A stretch of 64,000 nt of DNA from an uncultured Clostridia bacterium (lineage in GTDB: Bacteria; Bacillota; Clostridia; Lachnospirales; CAG-274), in assembly GCA_947630725.1 (NCBI GenBank), contig CANRIS010000002.1:212997-276996 (forward strand), given 5' to 3'. Below are positions 1-8,780 of the stretch, piece after piece (within the stretch, counting starts at the first letter, position 1; every line of letters starts with the position of its first letter). The position numbers were made by a program, and so were the translations under genes. Under the pieces are notes generated by a model. It did no database searches and was not told the DNA's origin. It saw nothing but the letters and a program-made list of their open reading frames with translations.

Positions 1-1139
1 ATGTGATATATAACGCTCGGCGCAGTTGTAACAAGATCCAACGAATACTCCCTTTCGAGCCTTTCCTGTATTATTTCAAGATGGAGAAGTCCCAAAAAGC
101 CGCATCTGAAGCCAAAGCCCAGAGCCGCCGAGGTCTCCGCCTCAAAAACAAGAGCCGCGTCATTCAGCTTAAGCTTTTCGAGAGCGTCTCTCAGATCCTG
201 ATATTTTGAGCCGTCCGCAGGAAAAATGCCGCAGTACACCATTGACTGTACAGTCTTATATCCCGGCAGAGGCTTGTCCACGGGGTCGTCAGCCAAAGTC
301 ACGGTATCGCCTATCCTCGTGTCCTTTACATTCTTTATGCTGGCGGTAAGATAGCCTACATCGCCTGCAAGCAGCTCGTCACAGGGAATAAACTGTCCCG
401 GGCCGAAAAAGCCCACCTCAACAACGTCAAAGACCTTGTTTGTTGCCATAAAGCGTATTTTGTCCCCTTTTCTAAGCTTCCCGTCAAATATCCTCATAAA
501 TACGATAACGCCCTTGTATGAGTCATAAACACTGTCGAAAATAAGCGCCGTAAGGGGTTTTTCTTCATCTCCATGGGGAGCAGGCAGAGCTTCGGTTATT
601 TTTCTGAAAACCTCGTCAATATTTATATCGTTTTTTGCCGATATAAGAGGGGCGTTTTCGGTGTCAAGCCCGATTATATCCTCTATCTCCTGCTTTACCC
701 TGTCCGGGTCGGCACTGGGAAGGTCTATCTTGTTTATGACGGGCAGAACCTCCAGATCGTTGTCAAGGGCAAGATATACGTTTGAAAGAGTCTGCGCCTC
801 AACGCCCTGAGCCGCATCCACAATAAGAACGGCTCCGTCACAGGCGGCAAGGCTCCTTGATACCTCATAGTTAAAATCCACATGACCGGGCGTATCTATG
901 AGATTGAATATATATTCTCTGCCATCGTCCGCCTTGTATATCAGTCTTACGGCCTGGCTTTTTATGGTAATGCCTCTTTCCCTTTCAAGCTCCATATTGT
1001 CGAGAACCTGCTCCTGCATCTCTCTTTCGGTAAGAAGTCCGCATTTTTGTATAAGTCTGTCGGCAAGGGTGCTTTTGCCGTGGTCTATATGCGCTATTAT
1101 GCTGAAATTTCTGATATATTTTTGTCTTTCAGATGACAT
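1..1139 (-). CDS. lepA: Elongation factor 4 (LepA), N-terminal part
   Basis: Ribosome-associated GTPase that back-translocates stalled ribosomes. The reading frame starts at an ATG (complement of 1137-1139) and runs off the window edge, so only about 380 N-terminal residues are visible. The translated start shows the P-loop AHIDHGKST, the switch motif [13 protein letters not shown], the G3 motif DTPGHVDF and the G4 motif NKIDLP, followed by the EF-Tu-like beta-barrel domain. Around residues 360-375 comes [14 protein letters not shown], which is characteristic of LepA. The gene begins 2 bases after the stop of cdaR and so follows cdaA-cdaR on the same strand, probably as one transcript. Family assignment is secure; the C-terminal domain lies outside the window. 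Confidence 0.97.
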   Translation of the reverse strand, partial: MSSERQKYIRNFSIIAHIDHGKSTLADRLIQKCGLLTEREMQEQVLDNMELERERGITIKSQAVRLIYKADDGREYIFNLIDTPGHVDFNYEVSRSLAACDGAVLIVDAAQGVEAQTLSNVYLALDNDLEVLPVINKIDLPSADPDRVKQEIEDIIGLDTENAPLISAKNDINIDEVFRKITEALPAPHGDEEKPLTALIFDSVYDSYKGVIVFMRIFDGKLRKGDKIRFMATNKVFDVVEVGFFGPGQFIPCDELLAGDVGYLTASIKNVKDTRIGDTVTLADDPVDKPLPGYKTVQSMVYCGIFPADGSKYQDLRDALEKLKLNDAALVFEAETSAALGFGFRCGFLGLLHLEIIQERLEREYSLDLVTTAPSVIYH

Positions 1140-1141
1140 TT

Positions 1142-2518
1142 TTATCCTCCAATTTCAAGAGTTTCTTCCTCCGATGCGGATTCTGCCGCCGTTTCGGAGC
1201 TTATCTCCTCGCTCGTCTCTTCCGCAGGAGGAGCCTCCTCCCTGACGGCAAGCTCCACTTGGACATATACGGGTTCGGCTGCCTCGACTCCGGGCGGAAG
1301 CTGAGGTGTCACCCTGACTCTGTGACTGCCCTGTCCGAGACCCGAAAGGTCTATCTCGCCGTAGATTCGGGCGGAGTCTATATCCTCCGAATTTCCGTAT
1401 ACCTCAAAGCTTATGCTTCCTATGGGAGCGGCAAGCTCCAGATTCTCGCCCATGCCCTTTATATTCAGATCCGTTTCGGATATTTCCACATTCACGGGGG
1501 CAGACCTCTCCACGACTATCTCAACGGTCACTGTCAGATATTCGTCCGATGCCGCCGTAAGCCCTCTTTCCGAAAGCAGATCCTCTACATCAAATGTCCT
1601 TGTTACGTTTTCATCCGCTCCGCTTATATCTATTGTGGGCAGCTCTATGGGAGACATATTGCGGCTGTCGTCCTTTCCCTCCACCTTAAGCACTTCGGGA
1701 GAAAGCTTAACGTCCGTTACGTTATAGCCCGCAGCCGCTCTGCCCGTATATTCGGGCGGCGCTATCCTTATCTCGCCCTGTTTGAGTATCTCTGTCCTGA
1801 CCTCTACCGCCGCTGTGGTCACAGAAAAAAATCTGCTGTCCACCACACCGCCGTTTGCATCGTAAAGCACAGGCACGGCCTCGGTCACGTTGTCCTCTCT
1901 TGCCTGCGAAAGATCTATCGAAAGACCTGCATAAGCTATTGTACCCGCCAGACTTTCGGGGCCCTTGACGGTTATGGTAGATACCGCAGGAACGGGATCC
2001 CTGTGGGTAAAGCTCTCGTTTGTTTCGTCCTCTACTATGACCTTTACGGGTACTTCAAAAAACACGAGCCTGTCAAGCTGAGCAAATATCCCCGACGGAG
2101 AATAGCCCACTATTTCATAAAGATTGCTGTAGTCGGAAAGGCTCGGCACCACCGAAACCGAAACGGGCTGTGTAAGATCCCGTGAATAATATCCCGAAAA
2201 TTTGCCTACGTCGGCAGTTGCCGAAAGCTTGTCCTTTGCCGCCGAAAGGTTGTTGAGATCGGGTCTTGTTGCGCTTATCTTTATCCTTATGTCCTGATCC
2301 TTAAGGCTGTCGATATTAAGGCACACAAGATTTCCGTTTTCAAGCTCGTCAATGCCCTCTATCGTAAGCGGCACGCTGAATATTCTTGTCTCGGAGGGGT
2401 TAAGATAGCTCATCACCACAAACCACACCGCAAAGGCAAGTATCAGAGAAAAAATCTTCAGGCTTTTGTTTTTGCCGAAGAAGCCTTTCAGAAAGTCAGT
2501 TATTCTTTTTTTCCTCAT
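1142..2518 (-). CDS. cdaR: CdaR/YbbR-domain regulator of c-di-AMP synthase
   Basis: 458-residue membrane-anchored extracytoplasmic protein. One transmembrane helix lies near residues 20-40 ([17 protein letters not shown]) and is followed by several YbbR repeats of the type [10 protein letters not shown], with recurring [13 protein letters not shown] segments. In Firmicutes CdaR binds the membrane diadenylate cyclase CdaA and modulates it. Here its start lies inside the 3' end of cdaA (23-base overlap), consistent with translational coupling. The C terminus (about residues 425-455) is rich in Glu, Ser and Thr ([16 protein letters not shown]) and looks disordered. In many Firmicutes glmM follows cdaR; here lepA follows. 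Confidence 0.93.
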   Translation of the reverse strand: MRKKRITDFLKGFFGKNKSLKIFSLILAFAVWFVVMSYLNPSETRIFSVPLTIEGIDELENGNLVCLNIDSLKDQDIRIKISATRPDLNNLSAAKDKLSATADVGKFSGYYSRDLTQPVSVSVVPSLSDYSNLYEIVGYSPSGIFAQLDRLVFFEVPVKVIVEDETNESFTHRDPVPAVSTITVKGPESLAGTIAYAGLSIDLSQAREDNVTEAVPVLYDANGGVVDSRFFSVTTAAVEVRTEILKQGEIRIAPPEYTGRAAAGYNVTDVKLSPEVLKVEGKDDSRNMSPIELPTIDISGADENVTRTFDVEDLLSERGLTAASDEYLTVTVEIVVERSAPVNVEISETDLNIKGMGENLELAAPIGSISFEVYGNSEDIDSARIYGEIDLSGLGQGSHRVRVTPQLPPGVEAAEPVYVQVELAVREEAPPAEETSEEISSETAAESASEEETLEIGG

Positions 2519-3380
2519 TGTTATGCAGTCCTTTCCACAGAGCAGAAAATGTAATATAGTTTGCCTTTTCGGACGGTATCAGAAGCTCCATAAGCTCGGC
2601 CTTTTTTACGCCGTTTCTGAGCCTGCCCTCGTGAGCTACGGAGATCTTGCCCGTTTCCTCCGATACTACCACGACATAGGCGTCCGAAACCTCGCTGGCT
2701 CCCACGGCGGCTCTGTGCCTTGTGCCGAGATCGCTGGAAAGCTCCGCCTGAGTAAGGGGCAAAATGCAGGCGGCGGAGGCTATTCGGTTGTCCCTTATTA
2801 TTACTGCGCCGTCATGCAGAGGCGTTTTGTTTACAAATATGTTTGTGAGGAGCTGACTTGAAACGACCGCGTCTATCACCACTCCTCTGTCCTCAAAATC
2901 GCCTACGGGAACTTCGTTTTCTATAACTATGAGGGCGCCAGTTTTTTCTCTCGACATTCTGAGAGCCGCATCAACGACCTCTGTGGCTGTCTTTTCGTCC
3001 AGACTTGTCATATTTTTTTCGGAAGAAAACAGGTTTGTCACCATATTGCCCTTGCCTATATTTTCAAGAGCCTTTCTGAATTCGGGCTGAAAGAGTATGA
3101 GTATGGCGAGGATACCTACCGAAAGAGCCTTTTCAATCAGCCACGATATTGTATACAGATTGAATATGTTTGAAACAAGACTGATAAGTATAAGTACAAG
3201 TATGCCCCTTAAAAGAAACCACGCTCTTGTTTCTCTCACCCAGACAATGACCCAGTATATAAGCACCGCCACCAGCAGAATATCCACAATGTCGGTGATC
3301 CTTATTGTTGTTATGCTCGAAATATTGAAACCCGAAAATATATCATAAAAAGTATTTATTAAATATTCCAATTCATTCAC
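2496..3380 (-). CDS. cdaA: Membrane diadenylate cyclase CdaA
   Basis: 294-residue DAC-domain protein that makes cyclic di-AMP from two ATP. Three N-terminal membrane helices (about residues 25-100) precede the catalytic domain. The two family motifs are present: DGAVIIRDNRI (about residues 190-200) and the RHRAAVGASE motif (about 223-232). The start is a GTG with an upstream AGGA; no better in-frame ATG was found. It leads the cdaA-cdaR-lepA group, and c-di-AMP is expected to control potassium and turgor homeostasis. A promoter and a leader hairpin lie upstream. Confidence 0.96.
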   Translation of the reverse strand: MNELEYLINTFYDIFSGFNISSITTIRITDIVDILLVAVLIYWVIVWVRETRAWFLLRGILVLILISLVSNIFNLYTISWLIEKALSVGILAILILFQPEFRKALENIGKGNMVTNLFSSEKNMTSLDEKTATEVVDAALRMSREKTGALIVIENEVPVGDFEDRGVVIDAVVSSQLLTNIFVNKTPLHDGAVIIRDNRIASAACILPLTQAELSSDLGTRHRAAVGASEVSDAYVVVVSEETGKISVAHEGRLRNGVKKAELMELLIPSEKANYITFSALWKGLHNNEEKKNN

Positions 3381-3421
3381 CCGCCATCCTGCGACTATTT
3401 TCTTTCTGATCTATCGGGATG

Positions 3422-3443
3422 CGCCGACTTTGTGTCGGCGGCG
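3422..3443 (-). other. Hairpin in the cdaA leader
   Basis: A GC-rich inverted repeat (GCCGAC, short loop, GTCGGC) lies between the cdaA promoter and its start. It could stabilise or attenuate the transcript. It is not followed by a T-tract in the cdaA direction, so it is not a good terminator there. Confidence 0.5.
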
Positions 3444-3448
3444 TTTAT

Positions 3449-3477
3449 ATTATATCACATATCCTTTAAATCTTCAA
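3449..3477 (-). promoter_or_regulatory. Sigma-A-type promoter of cdaA-cdaR-lepA
   Basis: On the minus strand TTGAAG and a perfect TATAAT are separated by 17 bases, about 70 bases ahead of the cdaA start. Pattern match only. Confidence 0.65.
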
Positions 3478-3605
3478 CAATAAAAAAGCAATATTTTTTT
3501 ATAAAACGGGTCAGCCTCTGCCCCAAAACGACTTTTGAGTTTTCAAACATATAAATCAAAAAACAAAAATAATATATATAAACCAATGTTAGGTGGATAC
3601 AGAAA

Positions 3606-4463
3606 ATGAGCAGATTCAGATTCGGCATTCTGGGAGGAGACTACAGATACAAGCTGTTGTATGACGGGCTTGTGCGTGACGGATACAGCGTAAAAGCCTA
3701 CGGAAACACTTTTATGACGGGGTGCGAAAAAGCTCTCTCGGAGCTGTTTGAGGGAGTGGATATACTCATAGGCCCCATACCGCTTTCAAAGGACGACCGC
3801 ACGGCGGCTGTTTCGGGCGGCAGCGTACTGACGCTTGACGATCTTTTTGAAGAAATGGACAAAAACAACATACGCACTCTTATAGCGGGAGTCATATCCT
3901 CAGATGTGGCGCACCGTGCCTCAGAATACGACATAAAGACCCACGATTTTTTTGAAAGGGAGGAGGTAGCCGTATACAATGCCATTCCCACGGCGGAGGG
4001 AGCCATATCCACGGCAATACAGGAGAGCGATGTCACTCTTTTCGGCAGCAAGACCCTTGTTATGGGATACGGCCGCTGCGGAAAGGTTTTGGCAAATATG
4101 CTGAAGGGACTGGGAGCCGATGTATACTCCACATACAGAAACGAAAAAACAGCAGCCTTTATAAAGGCCTTCGGTATAAAGGGATTTGACATATGCGAGC
4201 TTAAAAGCCGCATACACTCCTTTGACTATATATTCAACACGATACCCTGCGAAATACTTACAAAGGAGGTTCTTAAAAATGCCGACAAAAGATGTCTCAT
4301 AATAGATCTTGCGCAGGCTCCGGGCGGAACCGACTTCAACTTTGCGAGGGATCTCAATATACGCGCGCTCTACTGTCCGGGGCTGCCGGGCAGAACGGCT
4401 CCCCTTACGGCGGCTGAGATACTGAAAAAGACCATATTGAACATAGCCCTCAGAATGGAATAA
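3606..4463 (+). CDS. dpaA: Dipicolinate synthase subunit A (SpoVFA)
   Basis: 285 residues, close to the usual ~295. DpaA is the oxidoreductase-like subunit that makes dipicolinic acid, the spore-core Ca2+ chelator, from the lysine pathway in the mother cell. Visible landmarks are the N-terminal GILGGDYRYK, the conserved block FEREEVAVYNAIPTAEGAI (about residues 115-133), the Rossmann motif VMGYGRCGKVLA, and the C-terminal APGGTDF ... PGLPGRTAPLTA. The start is supported by AGGTGG about 10 bases upstream. DpaB (SpoVFB), normally encoded directly downstream, is absent; the next gene is gpr. Expected to be late-sporulation regulated, but I could not find a convincing sigma-K promoter. Confidence 0.94.
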   Translation: MSRFRFGILGGDYRYKLLYDGLVRDGYSVKAYGNTFMTGCEKALSELFEGVDILIGPIPLSKDDRTAAVSGGSVLTLDDLFEEMDKNNIRTLIAGVISSDVAHRASEYDIKTHDFFEREEVAVYNAIPTAEGAISTAIQESDVTLFGSKTLVMGYGRCGKVLANMLKGLGADVYSTYRNEKTAAFIKAFGIKGFDICELKSRIHSFDYIFNTIPCEILTKEVLKNADKRCLIIDLAQAPGGTDFNFARDLNIRALYCPGLPGRTAPLTAAEILKKTILNIALRME

Positions 4464-4467
4464 CGCA

Positions 4468-4499
4468 GTGTAATAATAAAGCCGTTTTTGGATAAAATA
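4468..4499 (+). promoter_or_regulatory. Candidate sigma-F/sigma-G promoter of gpr
   Basis: GTGTA, 17 bases, then GGATAAAATA fits the forespore-sigma pattern (GYWTA, then GGNRANAHTR) with one mismatch. It ends about 32 bases before the preferred gpr ATG. The gene is forespore-expressed in relatives, which supports the match. Confidence 0.5.
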
Positions 4500-4531
4500 T
4501 GGTTTATAAAAAAATGGAGGTAAATGCTCAT

Positions 4532-5509
4532 ATGAAAAAAAACTTCTCTCTGCGGACGGATCTTGCCCTTGAAATTGCCGAGGCTATCTCCGAAGAAAAG
4601 CGTGAAGGTATAGAGGTTATCGAGGAGAATACGGACAATCCCAAAATAAAGGTTACAACGGTAAAAATCACGGGAAAAAAGGCCGAAGCGGAAACGGGAA
4701 AGCCCATAGGCACATATATAACTCTCGAAAGCCCCTGTATGAAAGAAAACGAGATAGCCGAGCATGAGGAGCTTATAAAAATACTCAGCGAAAAAATAAA
4801 TTCCCTTGTGTCCCTTAAAAAAAATTCCTGTATATTGACGGTCGGTCTCGGAAACTGGAACGTGACCCCGGACGCTCTCGGCCCCAAGGTCATATCAAAG
4901 ATCCTCGTCACGAGGCATATATCCTCCGAAATACCCGAGGACATTGACGAAAACGTAAGGAGCGTAGCCGCCGTCACCCCGGGAGTAATGGGCATAACAG
5001 GCATCGAAACGGGAGAAATAATAATGGGTATAGTCGAAAAAATACACCCCGATCTTATAATTGCCATAGACGCTCTGGCGGCAAGAAAAACAAGCCGCAT
5101 AAACTCCACCATACAACTGACCGATACGGGAGTATGCCCCGGCTCGGGAGTGGGAAACCGCCGTATGGAGCTTAGCAAAAGAACGCTCAACGCCCCCGTT
5201 ATAGCTCTGGGAGTGCCTACCGTTGTGGACGCAGCCACCCTTGTAAACGACACCCTCGACACTATACTTCAGGAGCTTATCGACCAGACCACAAAAAGCA
5301 CAGCCCTATATCAGCTTTTGGCGGATATGACCGATGACGACAAATATGAGCTTATAGAGGGGATACTGCGGCCTGACGACACAAACCTTTTTGTGACGCC
5401 GAAGGAGGTCGATGCGGTGGTGGACAGACTTGCAAACATAATATCAAATGCAATAAACATTGCGCTGCACCCCGGCATAACGAAAGAGGATATAAACAGA
5501 TACAGATAA
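4532..5509 (+). CDS. gpr: Germination protease (spore protease GPR)
   Basis: Aspartic endopeptidase (MEROPS A25) that cleaves small acid-soluble spore proteins at germination; made as a zymogen in the forespore. About 325 residues from this start. The N-terminal RTDLALE resembles the propeptide cleavage region. Conserved catalytic-core blocks include GLGNWNVTPDALGP, IIAIDALAARK and DTGVCPGSGVGN, with the expected Asp residues. An upstream in-frame ATG at 4499 was not chosen: it overlaps the candidate promoter and has no ribosome site, whereas GGAGG sits at 4516-4520. It follows dpaA on the same strand with its own likely promoter and ends at a strong terminator. Confidence 0.95.
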   Translation: MKKNFSLRTDLALEIAEAISEEKREGIEVIEENTDNPKIKVTTVKITGKKAEAETGKPIGTYITLESPCMKENEIAEHEELIKILSEKINSLVSLKKNSCILTVGLGNWNVTPDALGPKVISKILVTRHISSEIPEDIDENVRSVAAVTPGVMGITGIETGEIIMGIVEKIHPDLIIAIDALAARKTSRINSTIQLTDTGVCPGSGVGNRRMELSKRTLNAPVIALGVPTVVDAATLVNDTLDTILQELIDQTTKSTALYQLLADMTDDDKYELIEGILRPDDTNLFVTPKEVDAVVDRLANIISNAINIALHPGITKEDINRYR

Positions 5510-5532
5510 CAATATACAAAATAAAAAATTAT

Positions 5533-5576
5533 AAAACGGGACGGAAAGACCTTTTGCGCTTTTCGCCCCGTTTTTT
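5533..5576 (+). terminator. Intrinsic terminator after gpr
   Basis: AAAACGGG pairs with CCCCGTTTT across a roughly 20-base loop and runs into TTTTTT. It ends at the tail-to-tail tenI stop and could work on both strands. Confidence 0.8.
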
Positions 5577-6166
5577 CAGAAATTAATAGTGTTCAGCTTT
5601 TCTATGATCTCCTTCGGCCGCAGAACCTTCATAAGCCCCGACATAAGACAGACTCCGCTTATGCCGCTGCCTGCAAGATATGCGGCGTTTTCGGTGTTTA
5701 TTCCCCCTATGGCATATACGGGAATGCCCACTCTTCGGGCTATGTCACTTATATAGCCGCAGCCCTTGGGCGGAAGCCCCTTTTTGCAGTCCGTAGGGAA
5801 TATGTGTCCGCCTATCAGATAGTCGGCTCCCATAGTCTCGCAGATCTCGGCCTCCTCTGCCGAATGCACCGATACGCCTATGGTCTCAAAGCCCGAAAGC
5901 CCCTTTCTTCCCCCATTTGACACAAAAAGTCCGTAGGGAAGATGCAGCCTTTTTATGCCGAGAGCCTTTGCCGCATTTATCCTTGAATTGACATACAGCA
6001 GTCCGCCGCATATTTCAAGGCATTTTTCGGCAAGAATAATATATTCTTCATCGCTGAGATCCTTTTCTCTTAGTATGATTTTTTCGGCTCCTCCGAGACT
6101 TAACTTTTCTATCTGAGCCAAAAAATCACCCTCGCACGACCTTCTGTCGGTTACAGCTATCACCAT
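5576..6166 (-). CDS. tenI: Thiazole tautomerase TenI
   Basis: 196-residue TIM-barrel protein of the ThiE/TenI family. It looks like TenI (thiazole tautomerase, aromatising the ThiG product) rather than thiamine-phosphate synthase. The stretch GGHIFPTDCKKGLPPKG matches TenI, including the catalytic His position (His122 in Bacillus subtilis), and VSVHSAEEA also fits. The start MVIAVTDRR, the IILREKDL strand and AIGGI are common to both subfamilies. It is the last gene of thiS-thiG-thiH-tenI. A short tandem CATATCT run lies between it and thiH. A true ThiE is presumably elsewhere. Confidence 0.85.
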   Translation of the reverse strand: MVIAVTDRRSCEGDFLAQIEKLSLGGAEKIILREKDLSDEEYIILAEKCLEICGGLLYVNSRINAAKALGIKRLHLPYGLFVSNGGRKGLSGFETIGVSVHSAEEAEICETMGADYLIGGHIFPTDCKKGLPPKGCGYISDIARRVGIPVYAIGGINTENAAYLAGSGISGVCLMSGLMKVLRPKEIIEKLNTINF

Positions 6167-6213
6167 ATGCTCTGTACCTCATATCTCATATCTCATATCT
6201 TGTATCTATTACA

Positions 6214-7374
6214 TCATACCCTTACATAGTCGTTATAAACAGGCTGACAACCCTTTTTGAGTATGGCCTCATGCACCTCTTTTACACTTCTGGGATCGGA
6301 TATGTCAAACTGCTCGTCTCCCTTTTCTTCTCCGCTGTGGCCTCCCACACCCGTACTTACTCCTGCGGATATCTTTGTGGCGCAAAGTCCTATAACATTG
6401 TCACGAAAGCCCTCACGCTCTCTCGTTGAGATAGTTATACCCGCAAAGGGCATAAATATCCTGTATGCCATCATTACCTGCAAAAGCTGAGTTTCCTTGA
6501 CATCGTTGGGGTTTATGCTTTCGTTGTTTATGATGGGTCTGAGCCTTGGCGGGGAAAAGGATATTTCGGCGTGGGGATATTTTTTCTGAATAAAATATGC
6601 GTGGAGCCCCGTTGCGAGGGCGTCCTTTCTGAAATCCCCCAGCCCTAAAAGCGCCCCGAAAGAAACAAGTCTCATACCACCCCGAATGGCTCTCTCCTGA
6701 GCGTTGAACCTATAGGGGAAAATCCTCTTGTGTCCTCTGAGATGAAGCTTTTCGTATTCGTCCGTGCTGTAGGTCTCCTGATATACGCACACATAGTCGG
6801 CTCCGCATTCGTGTATATATCTGTATTCGTCCGTATTCATAGGAAAAACCTCTATGCCCACCTGCTTAAAGTACTTTGACGCAAGCTTCACCGCCTCGCC
6901 TATGTATTCTACCCCCGTAATGTTGGGGCTTTCTCCCGTGAGTATAAGTATATCTTCAAGACCCGTTGAGGCTATCTCCCTAAGCTCCTCCTCTATCTCC
7001 TCCATGGTGAGCTTTGCTCTGTGTATTCTGTTGTAGCAGTTGAATCCGCAGTATACACAGTGATTTTCGCAATAATTCGCAATATACAGAGGGGTGAAAA
7101 GGCTCACAGAATTGCCGAACTGTCTTTTTGTTATCTGCGCCGACTTTGCCGCCATTTCTTCCAAAAAACCCTCTGCGGCGGGAGAAAGAAGCGCCATAAA
7201 ATCCTCTATGTCTATTCTGTCTTTTCCCAGCGCCCTTTTTACGTCCTGCGGCGTATAGCTTTTGTAGTCATATGCCTCTCTGAGGCCAAGCGCCTTGTCC
7301 ATTATGTCGTGAGGAATTTTTTCCATACCCTCGCAGTATTCCATATGGCTGTGACTTCTGTCAATCTTTTCCAA
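6214..7374 (-). CDS. thiH: 2-iminoacetate synthase ThiH (tyrosine lyase)
   Basis: 386-residue radical-SAM enzyme that cleaves tyrosine to dehydroglycine and p-cresol, supplying the glycine-derived imine for thiazole synthesis in anaerobes. The cluster motif CENHCVYC (CxxxCxxC, about residues 102-109) and the LTGESP motif are visible. The FGNSVSLFTPLYIANYC block and FALLSPAA-like N-terminal segment agree with ThiH. The start is a TTG 8 bases from GGGAGG; in-frame ATGs 10 and 16 codons in are possible but lack a ribosome site. Length fits the family. Confidence 0.95.
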   Translation of the reverse strand: MEKIDRSHSHMEYCEGMEKIPHDIMDKALGLREAYDYKSYTPQDVKRALGKDRIDIEDFMALLSPAAEGFLEEMAAKSAQITKRQFGNSVSLFTPLYIANYCENHCVYCGFNCYNRIHRAKLTMEEIEEELREIASTGLEDILILTGESPNITGVEYIGEAVKLASKYFKQVGIEVFPMNTDEYRYIHECGADYVCVYQETYSTDEYEKLHLRGHKRIFPYRFNAQERAIRGGMRLVSFGALLGLGDFRKDALATGLHAYFIQKKYPHAEISFSPPRLRPIINNESINPNDVKETQLLQVMMAYRIFMPFAGITISTREREGFRDNVIGLCATKISAGVSTGVGGHSGEEKGDEQFDISDPRSVKEVHEAILKKGCQPVYNDYVRV

Positions 7375-7387
7375 AACAAATTCCTCC

Positions 7388-8155
7388 CTAATCTCTCAAA
7401 AATCCCGTCAGAGGACTGGAGGCCTCTCCCACTCCCGAAAGTATTCTTCCGGGGCCCGAAAGATAAGCCATTCTTCCTGCCTCTATGGCAAGCCTGAATG
7501 CCTTTGCCATAAGTCCCGGGTCGGCTGCCGTGGCGACTGCCGTATTGGCCATTATAGCGTCAACGCCAAGCTCCATAGCCTCGCACGCCTGAGATGGTCT
7601 GCCTATGCCTGCGTCCACGATTATGGGCAGATCTATTTCGTCAACAAGTATTTTTATAAAATCCCTTGTGGCAAGCCCCATATTGCTGCCTATGGGAGCT
7701 GCAAGGGGCATTATTGCGGCGGCTCCCGCATCTGCCATGGCTCTTGCGGCGTTCAGGTCGGGATACATATAGTCCATGACGATAAAGCCCTCCTTCGCCA
7801 ATATTTCGGTGGCTTTTACTGTCTCGTGATTGTCGGGCAGAAGATATTTGGAATCATGCACCACCTCAACCTTTACAAAATCACCGCAGCCAAGCTCTCT
7901 CGCAAGTCTGGCTATGCGCACCGCCTCGTCTGCGTTTCTTGCTCCCGATGTATTCGGAAGAAGCACAATACCCTCCGGCATATAGTCGAGTATATTTTCG
8001 GCTCCTCCCTCGTTCGCTCTTCTCACAGCCAAAGTAGCCATCTCCACTCCGCCGTTTTCGATTACCTTTTTTGTCATATCGAGCGAAAATTTTCCCGAAC
8101 CGAGTATAAACCTCGAATTGAACTCATGTCCTCCTATAACAAGCTTGTCGTTCAC
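7388..8155 (-). CDS. thiG: Thiazole synthase ThiG
   Basis: 255-residue TIM-barrel enzyme that builds the thiazole phosphate from deoxyxylulose phosphate, ThiS thiocarboxylate and dehydroglycine. Conserved pieces seen: [10 protein letters not shown] near the start, the Schiff-base lysine region CGDFVKVEV, the block [11 protein letters not shown] and the C-terminal GIGRPSQA. The start is GTG with GGAG upstream. Lies between thiS and thiH in one operon. Confidence 0.97.
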   Translation of the reverse strand: MNDKLVIGGHEFNSRFILGSGKFSLDMTKKVIENGGVEMATLAVRRANEGGAENILDYMPEGIVLLPNTSGARNADEAVRIARLARELGCGDFVKVEVVHDSKYLLPDNHETVKATEILAKEGFIVMDYMYPDLNAARAMADAGAAAIMPLAAPIGSNMGLATRDFIKILVDEIDLPIIVDAGIGRPSQACEAMELGVDAIMANTAVATAADPGLMAKAFRLAIEAGRMAYLSGPGRILSGVGEASSPLTGFLRD

Positions 8156-8190
8156 AACAAAATTTCTCCTTTCATATGTTTTTAGGGCTT

Positions 8191-8385
8191 TCAGCCTCCG
8201 CCCATAAAGGTGACTACCTCCATAACGTCCGCCTCGGTCAGAACGACCTTTTCGTAGCTGCTTTTCGGAAGTATCTCACCATTAAGCTCAACGGCTATTC
8301 TGCCTGCCTTATAGCCCTGCTCCGTCAGAAATTCCATAACGGTCATTCCTGCTTTTATTTCTGTTTTTTTGCCGTTTAAAATCAT
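8191..8385 (-). CDS. thiS: Sulfur carrier ThiS
   Basis: 64-residue beta-grasp protein ending in the required C-terminal Gly-Gly (VVTFMGGG). It is adenylated by ThiF, converted to a thiocarboxylate, and donates sulfur to ThiG. GGGGAGG sits directly upstream. First gene of the operon; its probable adenylase ThiF is encoded about 11 kb away at 19770. Confidence 0.95.
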   Translation of the reverse strand: MILNGKKTEIKAGMTVMEFLTEQGYKAGRIAVELNGEILPKSSYEKVVLTEADVMEVVTFMGGG

Positions 8386-8523
8386 TTATAACCTCCCCAT
8401 AAGCACAAAAAGGACACACCCGCGGTGGTGCGCCCCATTACTTAACGTCTCACCGCCTGCTTCGCAGCGTATAAATATATACTAACACGCCGCCCCGAAA
8501 ACAGGCGCTGCAATATTCATCTG
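8386..8523 (-). promoter_or_regulatory. Structured leader of the thi operon, class unknown
   Basis: About 138 bases between the predicted transcription start and thiS. Inverted repeats are visible (CGCCTG with CAGGCG; GCGTGT with ATACGC; the alternative GCAGCG with CGCTGC), followed by the intrinsic terminator at 8407-8436. The TPP-riboswitch hallmarks (CUGAGA and the ACCUGAUCUGGAUAAUGCC-like block) are absent. The tail ACCGCG...GTCC-TTTTT resembles T-box ends, but the UGGN tRNA-acceptor bulge is missing and the leader is too short for a standard T-box. Confidence 0.5.
8407..8436 (-). terminator. Attenuator-like terminator in the thiS leader
   Basis: On the minus strand GGGGCGCACC pairs with GGTGTGTCCT (ten pairs, three of them wobble) around a six-base loop, followed by TTTTT. 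It sits between the promoter and thiS, so it can switch the operon off. Confidence 0.7.
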
Positions 8524-8529
8524 TCGATA

Positions 8530-8558
8530 ATATTATCATATCCGAAGCCTCTTGTCAA
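8530..8558 (-). promoter_or_regulatory. Promoter of the thiSGH-tenI operon
   Basis: Perfect TTGACA, 17 bases, TAATAT on the minus strand. Confidence 0.7.
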
Positions 8559-8649
8559 CTCAAAAAATCATCCTCCCTCCCCCAAAAAACAGGCAGCCGA
8601 AAATTCCTATAAAATAAGTAGGAAGTCCGTCAGAAAGTCCGTTTTTTAG

Positions 8650-8678
8650 TTGACTGACATTTAAACTTGTTGTATAAT
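8650..8678 (+). promoter_or_regulatory. Promoter of the C1A peptidase gene
   Basis: TTGACT, 17 bases, TATAAT. Just upstream are two AAGTCCGT direct repeats and a GTCAG/CTGAC inverted pair that overlaps the -35, a possible operator. The TTG at 8700 would lie only about 15 bases after the transcription start. Confidence 0.75.
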
Positions 8679-8780
8679 TTATATAAGGGTTTATGCTGAT
8701 TGACTATACCCCGAACAAAGCATAACGGTCTTTGTATTCACACTCCGTATGGATCCGACCGCCCGAGAAAGGAGCTGTTT

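Noticed and set aside
1133..2185. 350-codon plus-strand frame
   Set aside because: Antisense shadow of cdaR.
3540..3600. Sigma-K promoter for dpaA
   Set aside because: Only CATATAAAT was found at a plausible place; too weak against CATANNNTA with an AC -35.
8386..8523. T-box riboswitch
   Set aside because: Lacks the UGGN acceptor bulge, a Stem I with specifier loop, and sufficient length; kept only as an unclassified leader.
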